Assembly (NCBI GenBank): GCA_019694555.1
Contig: JAIBBS010000067.1
Span: 1-39,075 of the forward strand
Length of the DNA: 39,075 bases
Source of the DNA: Nannocystaceae bacterium
GTDB lineage: Bacteria > Myxococcota_A > Polyangia > Nannocystales > Nannocystaceae
Reading direction: 5' to 3'
The notes below the pieces were generated by a model. It was not told the DNA's origin. It did no database searches and saw only the letters and a list, made by a program, of their open reading frames with translations. Positions 23,391-33,758 of the stretch are shown piece by piece. Within the stretch, counting starts at the first letter, position 1; the number at the start of each line of letters is the position of its first letter. A program made the position numbers and the translations under genes.

Positions 23391-25895
23391 TCACTCACCC
23401 AGCGCGCGCAGCAGCGCGCGCGCCTGCGACACCAGCGGGTCGTCGGGCGCTGCGCCGCTGCGCAGCGCCAGCAACCGCGTGGCGTCCTCGCGCGCGCGAT
23501 CACGGTCGCGCAGCTCCGACCATGCCTGGGCCCGCAACGCCAGGCACGGCCCCGCCGTCGCGGGCCAGGTCCACGGCGGTGCCAGCGGCAGCAACACCGC
23601 CGTGCACGCCGCGAGGACACCGCGGGCATCGCCGGCCTGCGCGTGCGCGCGCGCGAGCTCGAGTCCGGCCAGGCCCGAGAGCACCGAGTCCGGGCTCGAT
23701 CGCACCGCGCGCTGCCACGCCGCGATCGCCGCGGCTGCGTCGCCACGCCAGCCGGCGGTGTAGCCCGCGATGATCGGCTCCGCCTCCGGCACACTGGCCT
23801 CGTGCGCCGTCAGTGCGTCGCGGCGATCGAGCGCCGCGAGCACGTGCAGCTCCAGCGCCGGCAGACGGTCGCTGTGGAACGACGAGTCCTTGGCCGCGTC
23901 GGCGAGGCCCGCCTTCCACGCATCGAGACGCGCGTGCGACCGCCCGGGCACCAGCATCGCGCCCAGGTCGATCCAGCGCAGCGCACCGCTGGCGGTCGAG
24001 GTGTTCTGCGAGACGAACGCGATCGCGTCGTCGAATGCGGGACCGATCGCGGCCTCGTCGCCGCGCAGCAGCGCGACCGCGAGCGCCGGCAGCCGCAGGA
24101 ACATCGGCTTGGCGCCCAGCCGCTGCACGCGCTCGAGCTCGCCCGCCATCATCGCCTGCATGAGCAGCTCGGCCGGCACCCAGTAGCCGGCGTCGTCGAA
24201 CGGCGCCCAGTTCTCGAGCACGGCGCGCGCGTCCGCCTGTCGGCCTGCGCGCATCAGCAAGCGCGACTCCCAGATCTGCGACGCGCCGCCGCTCCAGTGC
24301 ACGATGTCCGCTGCGCCCTCGCGCACGCACTCGACATCGTCGATGGCCGCGCAGTGATCGAGCACGTGCTGCGTGTGCAGCGTGAACGCGGGGTCGAGCG
24401 CACGGATGCGGCGGTGCACCGCCAGGACCTCGTCGATGCGACCGCCATGGAACAGGCCCTCGAACAGGCCGTACTGCAACAGCACGTCGTCGGGCCAGCG
24501 CGCCGTCGCGGGCTCGTAGACCGCCAGCGCCGCGGCATAGTCGTCGTCGACCTGGTGGCCGAAGCCCTCGACGAACGCGACCTGTGCCGGCGACAGGTCG
24601 TCGCTCGCCAGCGCGAGCGTGCGCTCGCTGTGGATCTCGCGCGGCGGGTGCTCGAGCCAGGACATCACCATCGCCAGCTGCAGGTGCACGCGACCGTCGC
24701 CGGGGTCGATGCTGAGCGCGCGCCGCAGCTGCGCGTCGGCGGCGGTGAACTCTTTGGCGTTCATGCGCGTCCACGCGGCCGCGAGCGCGTCGTCGACCTC
24801 GGGGTGGTGCACGGGCGCCGCGGCCTGCGGCACCGGCGAACCGCGATCGATCGTGGCGGCCACACCGATCGCGGCCACGGTCGCGACCGCGGCGACGGCC
24901 GCCCACGGTGCGCGTCGTCGCCAGCGCTGTCGCTGCGCCAGCCGTGCCAGCAGCTCCGTCATCGATCCGTAGCGCCGCTCGGGATCGGCCGCGAGACCGC
25001 GGCGCAGCACCTTGCCCAGCCACGCCGGCGCGCGACCGGTCGGTGCCGCGATGGCTTCGGCGTGCTTCTGCGCCGCCAGGGCCTCGCCCGCGCCGCGATA
25101 CGGCGAGACGCCGTAGGCCGCCAGCCACAGCGACAGGCAGAACGCGAACTGATCGCTGCGCGCGTCGACCGTGCCACCGCCGTGCTGCTCGGGCGCCATG
25201 TAGCGCGGCGTGCCCAGCACGGTGCCGACCGCCGTGAGCGCGTCGTCACTGTCGTCGCCGGCGGTGCCGCCCGTGCTCGGACGCGCGGTGTCCTCGACGA
25301 GGCCCTGGCCCTTGGCCAGGCCGAAGTCGAGCACGCACACGCGTCCGTCGTCGGCGAGCATGACGTTGCCGGGCTTGAAGTCGCGATGCACGATGCCGGC
25401 GGCGTGCGCCGCCGCGAGCCCGCGTCCGGCCTCGACGAACACGCGCAAGACCTCGCCCAACGGCCGCGGTTGCTCGAGCCAACGCGCGAGGTCGACGCCC
25501 TCGATCAACTCGGTCACCAGGTAGACGCAGTTGGCGGCGGGATCGGTGATGACGTCGTGCACCGTGACGACGTTGGGATGCCGCACCTGCGCGAGTGCCC
25601 TGGCCTCGCGGATCAGCCGCTCCTGCTCGCGTGGATCCGTGATGGTCGCGTGCAGGGTCTTGATCGCGACCCGTCGCCCCAACACCGGATCGCGCGCGGC
25701 CCAGACCACGCCCAGGCCGCCGGCACCGATGCGACGCTCGATCTCGTAGCGGTCGATGCGCTCGGGATCGCCGTCGCCGAACATCGACGACAACACCGAC
25801 GAGAGCACCCGACCCTCCTCGGCGGCGTCGAGCGGCGGCGAGGCGAACGCCGGCGCGAGCGCGTCGAGCTGCGTGGTGCTCTCGTCCGCCACCAC
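23391..25895 (-). CDS. Membrane Ser/Thr kinase with TPR-type C-terminal region
   Basis: About 834-residue kinase. A 45-residue leader precedes a complete kinase domain: glycine loop IGAGGLGVVW, VAIKTLH (ATP Lys), HRDFKPGN catalytic loop, DFGLAKG and GTPRYMAPEQ. DF in place of DL in the catalytic loop is frequent in myxobacterial TPR kinases. One membrane helix (AAVAAVATVAAIGVAATI, about residue 335) leads to a roughly 470-residue helical region with TPR-like pairs (EFTAADAQLRRALSIDPGDGR, AALAVYEPATARWPDDV, DEVLAVHRRIRALDPAF). That region is probably outside the membrane and binds proteins. The start is uncertain: TTG 25910, GTG 25895 and GTG 25892 are all in frame. I chose 25895 because a TACCAT element lies just before it. 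Confidence 0.9.
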   Translation of the reverse strand: MVADESTTQLDALAPAFASPPLDAAEEGRVLSSVLSSMFGDGDPERIDRYEIERRIGAGGLGVVWAARDPVLGRRVAIKTLHATITDPREQERLIREARALAQVRHPNVVTVHDVITDPAANCVYLVTELIEGVDLARWLEQPRPLGEVLRVFVEAGRGLAAAHAAGIVHRDFKPGNVMLADDGRVCVLDFGLAKGQGLVEDTARPSTGGTAGDDSDDALTAVGTVLGTPRYMAPEQHGGGTVDARSDQFAFCLSLWLAAYGVSPYRGAGEALAAQKHAEAIAAPTGRAPAWLGKVLRRGLAADPERRYGSMTELLARLAQRQRWRRRAPWAAVAAVATVAAIGVAATIDRGSPVPQAAAPVHHPEVDDALAAAWTRMNAKEFTAADAQLRRALSIDPGDGRVHLQLAMVMSWLEHPPREIHSERTLALASDDLSPAQVAFVEGFGHQVDDDYAAALAVYEPATARWPDDVLLQYGLFEGLFHGGRIDEVLAVHRRIRALDPAFTLHTQHVLDHCAAIDDVECVREGAADIVHWSGGASQIWESRLLMRAGRQADARAVLENWAPFDDAGYWVPAELLMQAMMAGELERVQRLGAKPMFLRLPALAVALLRGDEAAIGPAFDDAIAFVSQNTSTASGALRWIDLGAMLVPGRSHARLDAWKAGLADAAKDSSFHSDRLPALELHVLAALDRRDALTAHEASVPEAEPIIAGYTAGWRGDAAAAIAAWQRAVRSSPDSVLSGLAGLELARAHAQAGDARGVLAACTAVLLPLAPPWTWPATAGPCLALRAQAWSELRDRDRAREDATRLLALRSGAAPDDPLVSQARALLRALGE

Positions 25896-25900
25896 CAACG

Positions 25901-25906
25901 ATGGTA
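25901..25906 (-). promoter_or_regulatory. Candidate -10 box (TACCAT), TPR kinase gene
   Basis: GCTACCAT on the minus strand, 5 nt before GTG 25895 and 8 nt before GTG 25892. The TTG start at 25910 would overlap this element. Confidence 0.35.
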
Positions 25907-25952
25907 GCAAGCCGGCGCGTCGCGTTTGCGCGCGTCCGCTGCAGCGGCGGGC

Positions 25953-27077
25953 TCAGCGGCCGCCGTCGGCGGGAACGACGATGACGTCCTGCGGCAGCGC
26001 GCCGTCACGCTTGATCGTCACGGTCAGCTTCGAGCCGACCCCGCGCAGCAGCGTTCGGAACGCGACGTCGGAGACGCGGCGCACCGGCGCGCCGTCGATC
26101 GCGAGCACGACGTCGCCGGGTACCAGGCCGGCGTTGGCGGCCGGCCCGGCGTCGTCGACCGCGGTGATGCGCACGACGCTGCCGCGCCCGGGGATCACAC
26201 CGGCCTCGGCGTTCTCGGCCTTGAGTCCCAGCCGCGCGTGGCGGACGCGGCCGTGGGTCCACACGTCCTCGAGGAAGCGGCGCACGATCGATGCCGGCAC
26301 CGCGAACGCGAGCCCCTGTCCGTCGGAGCGCACGGCCGTGGTGATGCCGACGACGCTGCCGTCGGCGTCGACCAGCGGGCCGCCGGAGTTGCCGACGTTG
26401 ATCGACGCATCGGTCTGGATGAACGACCAGATGCCGTCGGGGCGGAGCCCCTCGGGACGTCCGAGGTCGTCGTGATCGCGGCCGAGCCCACCGATCACGC
26501 CGACGGTCACGGTGTGGCCCAGGCCGAAGGGTTGCCCGACCGCCATCACCCACTCACCCGGACGCGGCGCGCGCTCGCTGAACGCCACCGGCTCGAGCGT
26601 CGGCGTCGAGCCCTCGAGCTGCAGCAGCGCGAGATCGAGGCGATCGTCGGCGTAGACCACCTTGGCCGCGACGCGTTCGCCGGTCGCGAACTCGACCTCG
26701 ACACCGTGCGTGTCGGCCACGACGTGCTCGTTGGTCAGCACCTGACCGTTCGCGCTCGCGATCAAGCCGCTGCCGACGCCGCGCACGACGCCGGTGCGCG
26801 GCCGCTCGTCGGACGGTGCGACCTCGGAGATCACCGTGACCACCGAGGGTGCGAGCCGCTCGGCGACCTTGGCGAAGTCGGGCACGACGATGGTCGCGCT
26901 CTCGCCCGCGACGCGGAGCTGCGCCGGCTCGACCTCGGTGCCGGCGCGCACGCGCACGCCCGGCTGTGCGGCGCCGTCGTCCTCGACGCGGCGACACGCC
27001 AGCGCCAGCAGCCCCGCGAGCAACACCGCCCGCGCACGCCCGTGAGTGCGGGCGTCAGCGCTCGAGCCCCGACTCAC
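25953..27077 (-). CDS. HtrA/DegP-like trypsin-fold protease with one PDZ domain, lipoprotein
   Basis: 374-residue protease for quality control or signalling in the envelope. The N-terminal segment ends AGLLALAC (Cys28), a probable lipobox. The catalytic triad is visible as His118 (TNEHVV), Asp148 (DRLDLALLQ) and Ser231 (NVGNSGGPL). GTITTAVR-like strands and FAVPASIVRRFLEDV close the protease domain. The last 100 residues are a single PDZ domain (LGLKAENAEAG, GPAANAGLVPGDVVLAIDGAPV). The GTG start at 27077 overlaps the stop of the acidic protein gene (GTGA), so it is translationally coupled to it. One PDZ and a lipid anchor place it nearer DegS-like than DegP-like enzymes. Confidence 0.9.
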   Translation of the reverse strand: MSRGSSADARTHGRARAVLLAGLLALACRRVEDDGAAQPGVRVRAGTEVEPAQLRVAGESATIVVPDFAKVAERLAPSVVTVISEVAPSDERPRTGVVRGVGSGLIASANGQVLTNEHVVADTHGVEVEFATGERVAAKVVYADDRLDLALLQLEGSTPTLEPVAFSERAPRPGEWVMAVGQPFGLGHTVTVGVIGGLGRDHDDLGRPEGLRPDGIWSFIQTDASINVGNSGGPLVDADGSVVGITTAVRSDGQGLAFAVPASIVRRFLEDVWTHGRVRHARLGLKAENAEAGVIPGRGSVVRITAVDDAGPAANAGLVPGDVVLAIDGAPVRRVSDVAFRTLLRGVGSKLTVTIKRDGALPQDVIVVPADGGR

Positions 27078-27430
27078 GCCTCGTCGTCGTCGCCGTCGTC
27101 CGCCTCGTCGTCGGCCGCGTCGTCGTCGTCGTCGTCGTCGTCATCGTCCTCGTCGTCGTCGTCCTCGTCACCGAGATCGCCGTCGTCGGTGTCATCGACG
27201 ACGCGCCGCACCGGCAGCGGCGCCAGCGCGCGGCGCGGCTCGTTGGCCGCCGCGATCGGCCGCTCGTAGCCGTCCTCGTCGCCGCCCTCGTCGCGCGGCC
27301 GCACGTTGTCGGCGACATCCGTCAGCCCCTCGAGATGCGCCTCGTACTCTTCCTTGGTGACGCGGCCGGACGCGATGTACCGGTGCACGACCCGCAGGTC
27401 GAACATGCGCTCGTTCTTCGGGGTGGTCAT
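27074..27430 (-). CDS. Small acidic protein with poly-aspartate tail
   Basis: 118-residue cytoplasmic protein, family not recognised. The first 45 residues look folded (MFDLRVVHRYIASGRVTKEE then YEAHLEGLTDVADNV), a helix-rich unit of the sort found at the N-terminus of small deltaproteobacterial proteins. A basic patch (RRALAPLPVRRVV) precedes a tail of about 40 residues that is almost all Asp and Glu. The ATG at 27430 is preceded by a good promoter (TTGACC-N17-TACAAG). The HtrA-like gene overlaps its stop by 4 bp, so the two are made together. Acidic tails can bind metal, mimic DNA or keep proteins soluble; none is shown here. Confidence 0.8.
   Translation of the reverse strand: MTTPKNERMFDLRVVHRYIASGRVTKEEYEAHLEGLTDVADNVRPRDEGGDEDGYERPIAAANEPRRALAPLPVRRVVDDTDDGDLGDEDDDDEDDDDDDDDDDAADDEADDGDDDEA
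27118..27176 (-). repeat. GTC/GAC trinucleotide run encoding poly-Asp
   Basis: Near-perfect GTC repeats on the plus strand (GAC on the coding strand), interrupted by a few ATC/CTC codons. They encode the aspartate tail and are prone to slippage in steps of one codon. Confidence 0.7.
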
Positions 27431-27439
27431 GACGAGCTG

Positions 27440-27468
27440 CTTGTAGATCAAGCCCGTGGGAGGGTCAA
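27440..27468 (-). promoter_or_regulatory. Promoter of the acidic protein/HtrA operon
   Basis: On the minus strand TTGACC (27468-27463), exactly 17 bp, then TACAAG (27445-27440), ending 9 nt before ATG 27430. The -35 matches 5 of 6 consensus bases and the -10 matches 4 of 6. This is the best sigma-70-like promoter in the window and also predicts a near-leaderless mRNA. Confidence 0.65.
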
Positions 27469-27485
27469 ACCCGCGACCCGCCCGC

Positions 27486-27514
27486 CCTTGCGCGGCGCGG
27501 CGGCCGTGGGAATA
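27486..27514 (+). promoter_or_regulatory. Candidate promoter of the moxR/bat operon
   Basis: TTGCGC (27486-27491), 17-bp spacer, AATAAT (27509-27514), the latter 5 of 6 to consensus. It would give a 5' leader of about 180 nt before the moxR start, containing the palindrome at 27532-27549. Confidence 0.45.
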
Positions 27515-27531
27515 ATGCCGCCGCGCTGCCA

Positions 27532-27549
27532 GTCCGCGGCGCGCCGCGG
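27532..27549. repeat. 18-bp perfect palindrome in the moxR leader
   Basis: CCGCGGCGC followed by its exact complement GCGCCGCGG. In RNA it could fold as a short hairpin; as DNA it could bind a dimer. Made only of G and C, so chance symmetry is possible. Confidence 0.35.
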
Positions 27550-27698
27550 GCTTTCCGCCTCGCGGTCGTCGCGGTCCCACGCGGCCCGAGCGACCCACCG
27601 GACGCGGGCCAGCAGGCCCCGAGCCCGCGCCCCGGACCCCGGCGGCGGCGCTCCCCGGCACCGCGACGACGGCGTGCTTCTACCCCTGGACCCCGACC

Positions 27699-29667
<1,969 letters not shown>

Positions 29668-29671
<4 letters not shown>

Positions 29672-30651
29672 TCGCCGCGACTGCGCTGCTGCTGGGCTGG
29701 CTCGCCGCAGCGACGCCGACCGACGCCGCGGTCGACTCGCCGGTGGCCGTGACCACGCGGCTGTCGCCGGACCCCTCGCACGTCGGCGACATCCTCACGC
29801 TCGAGATCACCGCCGCGTTCCCGCGCGGCTACTCGGTGAACCTGCCGATCGGGGTGACGTTCGCACCGCTGCACCTGGTCGATCTCAGCGAGGGCGAGCC
29901 CGAGGTCACCGGCGAGGGCCTGCGCAAGACCTTCACCGTGCGTCTGCAGCACTTCGCGCCGGGCCCGGCGCAGGTGCCGTCGTTCACGCTGACGTACGTC
30001 GACGAGGCCGGCGCGGTGCAGACCGCCGCGGTGCCGGCGGTGCCGCTGCAGGTCGACTCGCTGCTGGCCAACGAGGCCGATCCGCAGCCGCGGCCCGACG
30101 ATCCGCCGCTGTCGATCGAGTACCCCAACACGCTCGCGGAGACGATCGTCTACTCGGTGCTGGGCACGCTGACGGCTGCCGTGCTCGCGTGGTGGGCCCT
30201 CGCGCGGCTGCGGCGACGCCGTCGGCCCGCGTTCGTGCCCCCGCCGATCCCCGCGCACGAGCTCGCACTGGAGGCGCTCGACGAGCTCGAGCGCGGCAGC
30301 CTGCTGGCCGACGGGCTGGTGCAGGACTACTACGTCGAGCTCACCGAGATCGGCAAGGGCTACATCGAGCGACGCTTCGGCGTCGAGGCGCTCGATCGCA
30401 CCACCGAGGAGATCCGTCGCGTGCTGGTGCGCAACCCCGACGCGATCGCGCCGCTGTCGGCCGACGAGGTCATGGCGTTCCTGCATCGCTCCGACCTGGT
30501 GAAGTTCGCGCGCATGCGCCCCGAGGGTGATGCGGCCACCGACGATCTGCGGTGGGTCCGCGACGCGGTCGCACGCTCGCGCATCGACGGGATGCCGGCG
30601 CCGGCGCAACCCGGCGCGACGCCCGAGCCGGGCGCGGAGGCACGACCGTGA
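29668..30651 (+). CDS. DUF4381/BatD-like membrane protein
   Basis: 327-residue membrane protein. The N-terminal hydrophobic stretch (LLLGWLAAATPTDA) serves as signal sequence, then an Ig-like periplasmic domain (VTTRLSPDPSHVGDILTLEITAAF, VRLQHFAPGPAQVPSFTLTYVD) resembles the N-terminal part of BatD. One helix follows (IVYSVLGTLTAAVLAWWAL, about 160-178). The cytoplasmic tail has Arg-rich then helical sequence (ALEALDELERGSLLADGLVQDYY onward) similar to DUF4381 proteins that sit at this position in moxR operons. Start is TTG 29668, overlapping the DUF58 stop by 4 bp (TTGA). The next gene starts in its stop (GTGA). Confidence 0.82.
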
Positions 30652-31688
30652 AACCGCTGCGTCCGCTGCTGCGCGTGATCGCCTGGGCCCTGGTCGTGGT
30701 CGTGGTGGTCGCGCTGGTGCTGCTCGCGATCCTGCGCGAGGGCGTGCGCTACGTGCTGTTCGCCCAGCCGGCCTTCGCCGCGCTCGCGCTGGTGCCGATC
30801 GCCGCGGTGGTGATCCGCGCGCTGCTGCAGCCGCGCCCCGCGACCATGCGCTTCTCCCGGGCCAACAGCCTGCAGCGAGCCGGCCGCGGCCTCGCGGTCC
30901 ACTTCGCCGAGCTGCCCGACGGCCTGCGCCTGGCCGCGGCGCTGCTGGCCTGCGCCGCGCTGGCGCGACCGCAGTCCACCCGCGGTGCCGATCGCATCGA
31001 GCACGAGGGCATCGACATCGTCGTCGCGCTCGATCTGTCGGAGTCGATGGAGACGCCCGACCTCGCGCCCAATCGCCTGGTCGCAGCGCAGCGCGTGATC
31101 GATGCCTTCATCACCCGGCGGCCGCGCGATCGCATCGGCATGGTCGCCTTCGGCGCGACCGCCTCGACGGTGTCACCGCTGACCATCGATCACGGCGTGC
31201 TGCGGGCGATGGTGCGGCGGCTGCAGCTGCGCACGATGGACGGCAGCACCACCGCCATCGGCGCGGGCCTGGGCATGGCGCTCAACCGGCTCGGCGAGTC
31301 GGAGGCCAAGAGCCGCATCATCGTGCTGCTCACCGACGGTGTGCACAACGCCGACGGCCTCGACCCCGACACGGTCGCGCAGGAGGCCGCTGCGCGCGGC
31401 GTCCAGATCTACACCGTGCTCGTGGGCCAGCACGGTCGCGACCAGGGCAACGTCGATCCCGCGCGGCTCGAACGTGTCGCCGCCACCACCGGCGGCTTCG
31501 CGTACACCGCGACCGACGAGAACGCGCTCAGCGGCAGCTTCCAGGACCTGCTCGACAAGCTCGAGCGCTCGGAGATCGAGGGCCAGTCGGTGCTGCCCGA
31601 GCTGTTCGCGTGGCTGCTGTGGCCGGCGTTGCTGTCGCTGCTCGCCGACCTGGTGCTGCGCAGCACGCGACTGCGGAGGTTCCCATGA
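30648..31688 (+). CDS. batA: BatA-like von Willebrand A membrane protein
   Basis: 346-residue membrane protein with a vWA domain between N-terminal helices (VIAWALVVVVVVALVLLAIL; FAALALVPIAAVVIRALL) and a C-terminal helix (FAWLLWPALLSLLADLVL). The metal-dependent adhesion site is intact: DLSES at 129-133, the Thr in the TMDGSTTAIGAGL region and LLTDGVHNADG. The start is GTG 30648, with GGAGG 7 nt upstream and a GTGA overlap with the previous stop. BatA and BatB form the membrane part of the Bat system, linked in other bacteria to stress tolerance and envelope integrity. Symbol by operon position and homology. Confidence 0.88.
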   Translation: MKPLRPLLRVIAWALVVVVVVALVLLAILREGVRYVLFAQPAFAALALVPIAAVVIRALLQPRPATMRFSRANSLQRAGRGLAVHFAELPDGLRLAAALLACAALARPQSTRGADRIEHEGIDIVVALDLSESMETPDLAPNRLVAAQRVIDAFITRRPRDRIGMVAFGATASTVSPLTIDHGVLRAMVRRLQLRTMDGSTTAIGAGLGMALNRLGESEAKSRIIVLLTDGVHNADGLDPDTVAQEAAARGVQIYTVLVGQHGRDQGNVDPARLERVAATTGGFAYTATDENALSGSFQDLLDKLERSEIEGQSVLPELFAWLLWPALLSLLADLVLRSTRLRRFP

Positions 31689-32851
31689 AGACCCTGCTCG
31701 CGCTGTGGTCGTGGGCCGAGCCCGAGACCGACGTCACCACCGGTACGCTCGACGCGGTCGACTGGGGTCGGCTCGACTGGTGGTGGTCGCTGCTGGCGAT
31801 CCCGCTCGCGATCGCAGCGCTGCTGTGGGCCGCGCGCCAGCGTCGACGCGCGCGTGCGGCCCTGGGTCAGGCGCCCTTGGTCGCGCGGCTGTTGTCGTCG
31901 GTGCACACGCGCAACCGCGTGCTGCAGGCGGTGTGCGCGACCGCGGCGTTGGCGTGCCTGGGCGGCGCGCTCATGCGTCCGCAGTACGGCGGCAAGGCCA
32001 ACGTCGTGCCCGCCAGCGGTCTCGACGTGGTGCTCGCGGTCGACTACAGCAAGTCGATGCTCGCGGCCGACGTGTACCCGTCGCGCAGCGAGCGGCTCGA
32101 GGCCGAGCTCGCGCGCTTCCTCGACGACGCGTCGCGGCGCGGCGACCGGGTCGGCGTGGTCGTGTTCGCCGGGGCCGCGCGCGGCTTCCCCGTCACCGCG
32201 GACATCCGCCTGCTCAAGACCTACCTGCAGGCCGCCGACCCCCGCACCGAGAAGCCCGGTGGCACCGCGATCGGTCGCGCGCTCACGCTGGGCCTGACGT
32301 TCCTGGTCGACGCGCGCCGTGGCGACGCCGACGACGTCGTGACCTCGGGCGAGGACGGCGAGCCGACCACGCTCGATCCCAAGTCGGTGCCGCCGGCCGA
32401 GAACGACCAGGCCATCGTGCTGCTGACCGACGGCGAGGACACCGAGAGCCGCCCGCTCGAGGTCGCCAAGGAGGCCGCGCGGCTGGGCGTGCGCGTCTAC
32501 ACCGTCGGCATCGGGTCGAAGTCGGGCGAGCCGGTGCAGAAGTTCGACGACAAGGGCGAACCCGACGGCTACGTCACCGACGAGCAGGGCAACGTCGTGA
32601 TGACGCGCATCGACGTGTCGCTGCTCGAGGAGATCGCCAAGCTCACCGGCGGCCGCTTCGTGCACGTCGATCCCGACACCTTCGGGCTCGACGCGGTGCG
32701 CGAGCAGCTCGAGGGCCTGTCGCGCTCGCGGCGGGACGTGACCATCGAGATCCTGCGCGACGAGGGCTACATGTTCTTCGTGATCCCGGCGGTGCTGCTG
32801 CTGTCGATCGCGCTGCTGCTGCCGGAGCGGCGACGGAGGGTCGCGCCGTGA
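31685..32851 (+). CDS. batB: BatB-like von Willebrand A membrane protein
   Basis: 388-residue vWA protein with hydrophobic helices at about 33-50 and 80-96, the vWA domain and a C-terminal helix (FFVIPAVLLLSIALLL). Metal-site motifs are DYSKS (120-124), the PGGTAIGRAL region and IVLLTDGEDTE. An insertion of about 30 acidic residues (ARRGDADDVVTSGEDGEPTT) lies just before the third motif. ATG 31685 overlaps the batA stop (ATGA) and has GGAGG 5 nt upstream. It would pair with BatA as a target of MoxR. Confidence 0.88.
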   Translation: MKTLLALWSWAEPETDVTTGTLDAVDWGRLDWWWSLLAIPLAIAALLWAARQRRRARAALGQAPLVARLLSSVHTRNRVLQAVCATAALACLGGALMRPQYGGKANVVPASGLDVVLAVDYSKSMLAADVYPSRSERLEAELARFLDDASRRGDRVGVVVFAGAARGFPVTADIRLLKTYLQAADPRTEKPGGTAIGRALTLGLTFLVDARRGDADDVVTSGEDGEPTTLDPKSVPPAENDQAIVLLTDGEDTESRPLEVAKEAARLGVRVYTVGIGSKSGEPVQKFDDKGEPDGYVTDEQGNVVMTRIDVSLLEEIAKLTGGRFVHVDPDTFGLDAVREQLEGLSRSRRDVTIEILRDEGYMFFVIPAVLLLSIALLLPERRRRVAP

Positions 32852-33756
32852 TCGTCGGTCGCAGCCTGATGGCGCTGCTGCTCGCGGGTTGGCTCGCGGA
32901 CAAGCTCGCGAGCGTCGACCCCGACGTCGAGGCCGGCATCGATGCCTACGAGGCCGGCAAGCACGACGACGCGCTGGCCGCGTTCGATCGCGCGATCGAG
33001 CGGCTGGGTGAGCGCCCCGAGCTGGCGTTCGATCGCGGCCTGGCGCTGCGGGCCAAGGGCGACACCGAGGCCGCGACCACCGCCTTCACCCGCGCGAGCG
33101 AGGCCGACGACCCCTCGGTGCGCGCGAGCGCGCTGTACGAGCTGGGCAACCTCGCGCTGCAGGCCGAGTCGTACGACGACGCCATCGCGCGCTACATCGA
33201 GTGCCTGCAGGCGCGGCCGGACCACGAGAACGCGAAGTGGAACCTCGAGATCGCGCTGCAGCGCAAGCGCAAGGCCGACGAGGAGAAGAAGAAGGAAGAG
33301 CAGGAGAAGCAGAACGAGGGCGGCTCGGAGGACAGCGGCGGTTCCGAGGACAGCGGCGGCTCCGAGGACAGCGGCGGCTCCGAGACCGGCGGCGGCTCGG
33401 AGGACAGCGGCGGTTCCGAGACCGGCGGCTCCGAGAGCGGCAGCCCCGACGAGTCCAAGCAAGACGAGTCCAAGCAAGACGAGTCCAAGCAGGACGAGTC
33501 CAAGCAAGACGAGTCCAAGCAAGACGAGTCCAAGCAAGACGAGTCCAAGCAGGACGAATCCAAGCAAGACGAGTCCAAGCAAGACGAGTCCAAGCAAGAC
33601 GAATCCAAGCAAGACGAGTCCAAGCAAGCCCCCGCGCCCGCGCAGCCGCTCGAGCGCTCCGACCTGCAGCGCGCGCTCGACCAGCTCGACGAGCAGGATC
33701 GCTACCTGCTCGACCGCCCGCGTGGGCGCAACACCACGCCGATCAAGGACTGGTGA
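32848..33756 (+). CDS. batC: BatC-like TPR protein with DESKQ repeats
   Basis: 302-residue protein. A short hydrophobic N-terminus (GRSLMALLLAGWLADKL) may be a signal or anchor. Residues about 25-140 are three to four TPRs (DAYEAGKHDDALAAFDRAIE, FDRGLALRAKGDTEAATTAF, YELGNLALQAESYDDAIARY). A Lys/Glu coiled segment follows, then about 40 residues of GGSEDS-like units, then twelve exact copies of DESKQ (residues 201-260). A C-terminal helix follows (LERSDLQRALDQLDEQDRYLL). The conserved LDRPRGRNTTPIKDW-like end is typical of BatC. GTG 32848 has GGAGG 8 nt upstream and overlaps the batB stop (GTGA). TPRs probably bind BatB or BatA; the repeat acts as a flexible charged spacer. Confidence 0.87.
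   Translation: MIVGRSLMALLLAGWLADKLASVDPDVEAGIDAYEAGKHDDALAAFDRAIERLGERPELAFDRGLALRAKGDTEAATTAFTRASEADDPSVRASALYELGNLALQAESYDDAIARYIECLQARPDHENAKWNLEIALQRKRKADEEKKKEEQEKQNEGGSEDSGGSEDSGGSEDSGGSETGGGSEDSGGSETGGSESGSPDESKQDESKQDESKQDESKQDESKQDESKQDESKQDESKQDESKQDESKQDESKQDESKQAPAPAQPLERSDLQRALDQLDEQDRYLLDRPRGRNTTPIKDW
33319..33447 (+). repeat. GGSEDS/GGSETG imperfect repeat in batC
   Basis: About seven 15-21-bp units encoding Gly-Gly-Ser-Glu-Asp/Thr-Ser/Gly, directly before the DESKQ array. Synonymous differences between units (tcc/tcg) show they are older than the next array. Confidence 0.75.
33448..33627 (+). repeat. Twelve-copy 15-bp tandem repeat (DESKQ) in batC
   Basis: Exactly 180 bp, twelve units of GACGAGTCCAAGCAA. 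Units differ only at two synonymous positions (gag/gaa and caa/cag). The near-identity suggests recent expansion by slippage or unequal crossing-over, and the 15-bp unit keeps the frame. Confidence 0.95.
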
Positions 33757-33758
33757 GC

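Noticed and set aside
23643..25907. 754-codon plus-strand open frame opposite the TPR kinase
   Set aside because: Shadow of a gene with intact kinase motifs; no recognisable domain of its own.
33192..33623. Minus-strand frame with repeated Cys (DSSCL units)
   Set aside because: Another reading of the same DESKQ array; not a metal-binding protein.
32767..33627. Minus-strand frame with repeated LLGLV segments, like a membrane protein
   Set aside because: It is the antisense translation of the DESKQ repeat in batC. The apparent hydrophobic repeats come from the 15-bp unit.
33448..33627. Possible CRISPR array
   Set aside because: Units are 15 bp, contiguous, without spacers, and in frame in batC.
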